Shown here: positions 6,652-6,802 of the stretch, piece by piece
Position numbering within the stretch: the first letter of the stretch is position 1
Layout of the letters: every line of letters begins with the position of its first letter
Origin: Oscillospiraceae bacterium
GTDB lineage: Bacteria > Bacillota > Clostridia > Oscillospirales > Ruminococcaceae
Direction of reading: 5' to 3'
DNA length: 6,802 bases
Assembly: GCA_016295545.1 (NCBI GenBank)
Contig: JAEDLA010000079.1
Span: 1 to 6,802 of the forward strand
Translations under genes and position numbers: made by a program
Notes under the pieces: model-generated
Database searches by the model: none
The model's input: the letters and a program-made list of their open reading frames with translations, nothing else
Told to the model about the DNA's origin: nothing

Positions 6652-6680
6652 ATTATATAGCAAAAAAAGAAGTATGTCAA
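6652..6680 (-). promoter_or_regulatory. Consensus sigma-A promoter of the three-gene operon
   Basis: On the minus strand, TTGACA (6675-6680) and TATAAT (6652-6657) both match consensus exactly and are separated by 17 bp. Transcription would begin near 6645, giving a short leader of about 20 nt that contains the GGAGG ribosome binding site. The spacer contains a T7 run. No obvious operator symmetry overlaps it, so expression is probably constitutive or high. Confidence 0.88.
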
Positions 6681-6730
6681 CTATTCTTTGGAATATAGCA
6701 CGGAAATCTATTTTTCTTTTACGGCAGTTG

Positions 6731-6786
6731 TTTAAGGGGACGCTGTCCCCTTAAAATCCCCTGCCAAAGGGACATTGTCCCTTTGG
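6731..6786. repeat. Paired palindromes, right copy of the dispersed repeat
   Basis: There are two near-perfect hairpins in tandem. The first has 11-bp arms TTTAAGGGGAC (6731-6741) and GTCCCCTTAAA (6745-6755) around a 3-nt loop. The second has 10-bp arms CCAAAGGGAC (6764-6773) and GTCCCTTTGG (6777-6786) around ATT. The 8-nt linker between them (ATCCCCTG) resembles the left-end copy's linker. No T-tract follows either hairpin, so a simple terminator is unlikely. It lies upstream of the operon promoter and may extend past the window edge. Confidence 0.8.
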
Positions 6787-6802
6787 AATCCCCCGTCTCA
6801 TA

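Noticed and set aside
6625..6663. TTG start giving a 13-residue N-terminal extension of the zinc-ribbon membrane protein
   Set aside because: The extension overlaps the perfect TATAAT box, so it would not be transcribed from that promoter. The ATG at 6624 has a GGAGG site and puts the zinc ribbon at the N-terminus.

Overview
The window looks like chromosomal DNA from a Gram-positive, spore-lineage Firmicute, most probably a Ruminococcus-like member of the Oscillospiraceae. Supporting evidence is a full-length Spo0A with an intact DNA-binding domain, strong AGGAGG-type ribosome binding sites, sigma-A-type promoters with TATAAT boxes, a moderate base composition, and short GGGGAC/GTCCCC palindromic repeats in the spacers. 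The genus is an inference; no rRNA or other taxonomic marker is present.

Layout, left to right. Positions 1-50 hold a palindromic dispersed repeat. A small plus-strand gene (128-352) follows, with a very good promoter and a perfect-stem, probably bidirectional terminator (361-390). Its 74-residue Lys/Asp-rich product resembles a Nif11/NHLP-type leader. A 160-bp MITE-like imperfect palindrome (391-550) sits between this gene and a convergent minus-strand flavin reductase-like gene (555-1067). Next on the minus strand is spo0A (1200-1955) with its own likely promoter. The right half (2102-6624) is one minus-strand operon of three genes, read from right to left: a zinc-ribbon protein with four predicted membrane segments and a tandem-repeat linker, a zinc-ribbon protein with one membrane anchor and an extracytoplasmic beta-propeller-like domain, and a cytosolic HAD-like protein. 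It starts at a consensus promoter (TTGACA, 17-bp spacer, TATAAT). Two further palindromes (6731-6786), related to the left-end repeat in inverted orientation, close the window.

The operon is the most interesting part. The first and second genes are 1 nt apart and the second and third overlap by 11 nt, so translational coupling is likely. The first two products share a cytosolic CxxC-x10-CxxC zinc ribbon joined to a membrane anchor. The third has Glu where HAD phosphatases carry the nucleophilic Asp, suggesting a catalytically altered or inactive member. I infer a membrane-associated complex with an outward-facing propeller and an inward-facing pseudo-phosphatase; its function is unknown to me. 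No mobility genes, CRISPR arrays, tRNAs or rRNAs were seen.
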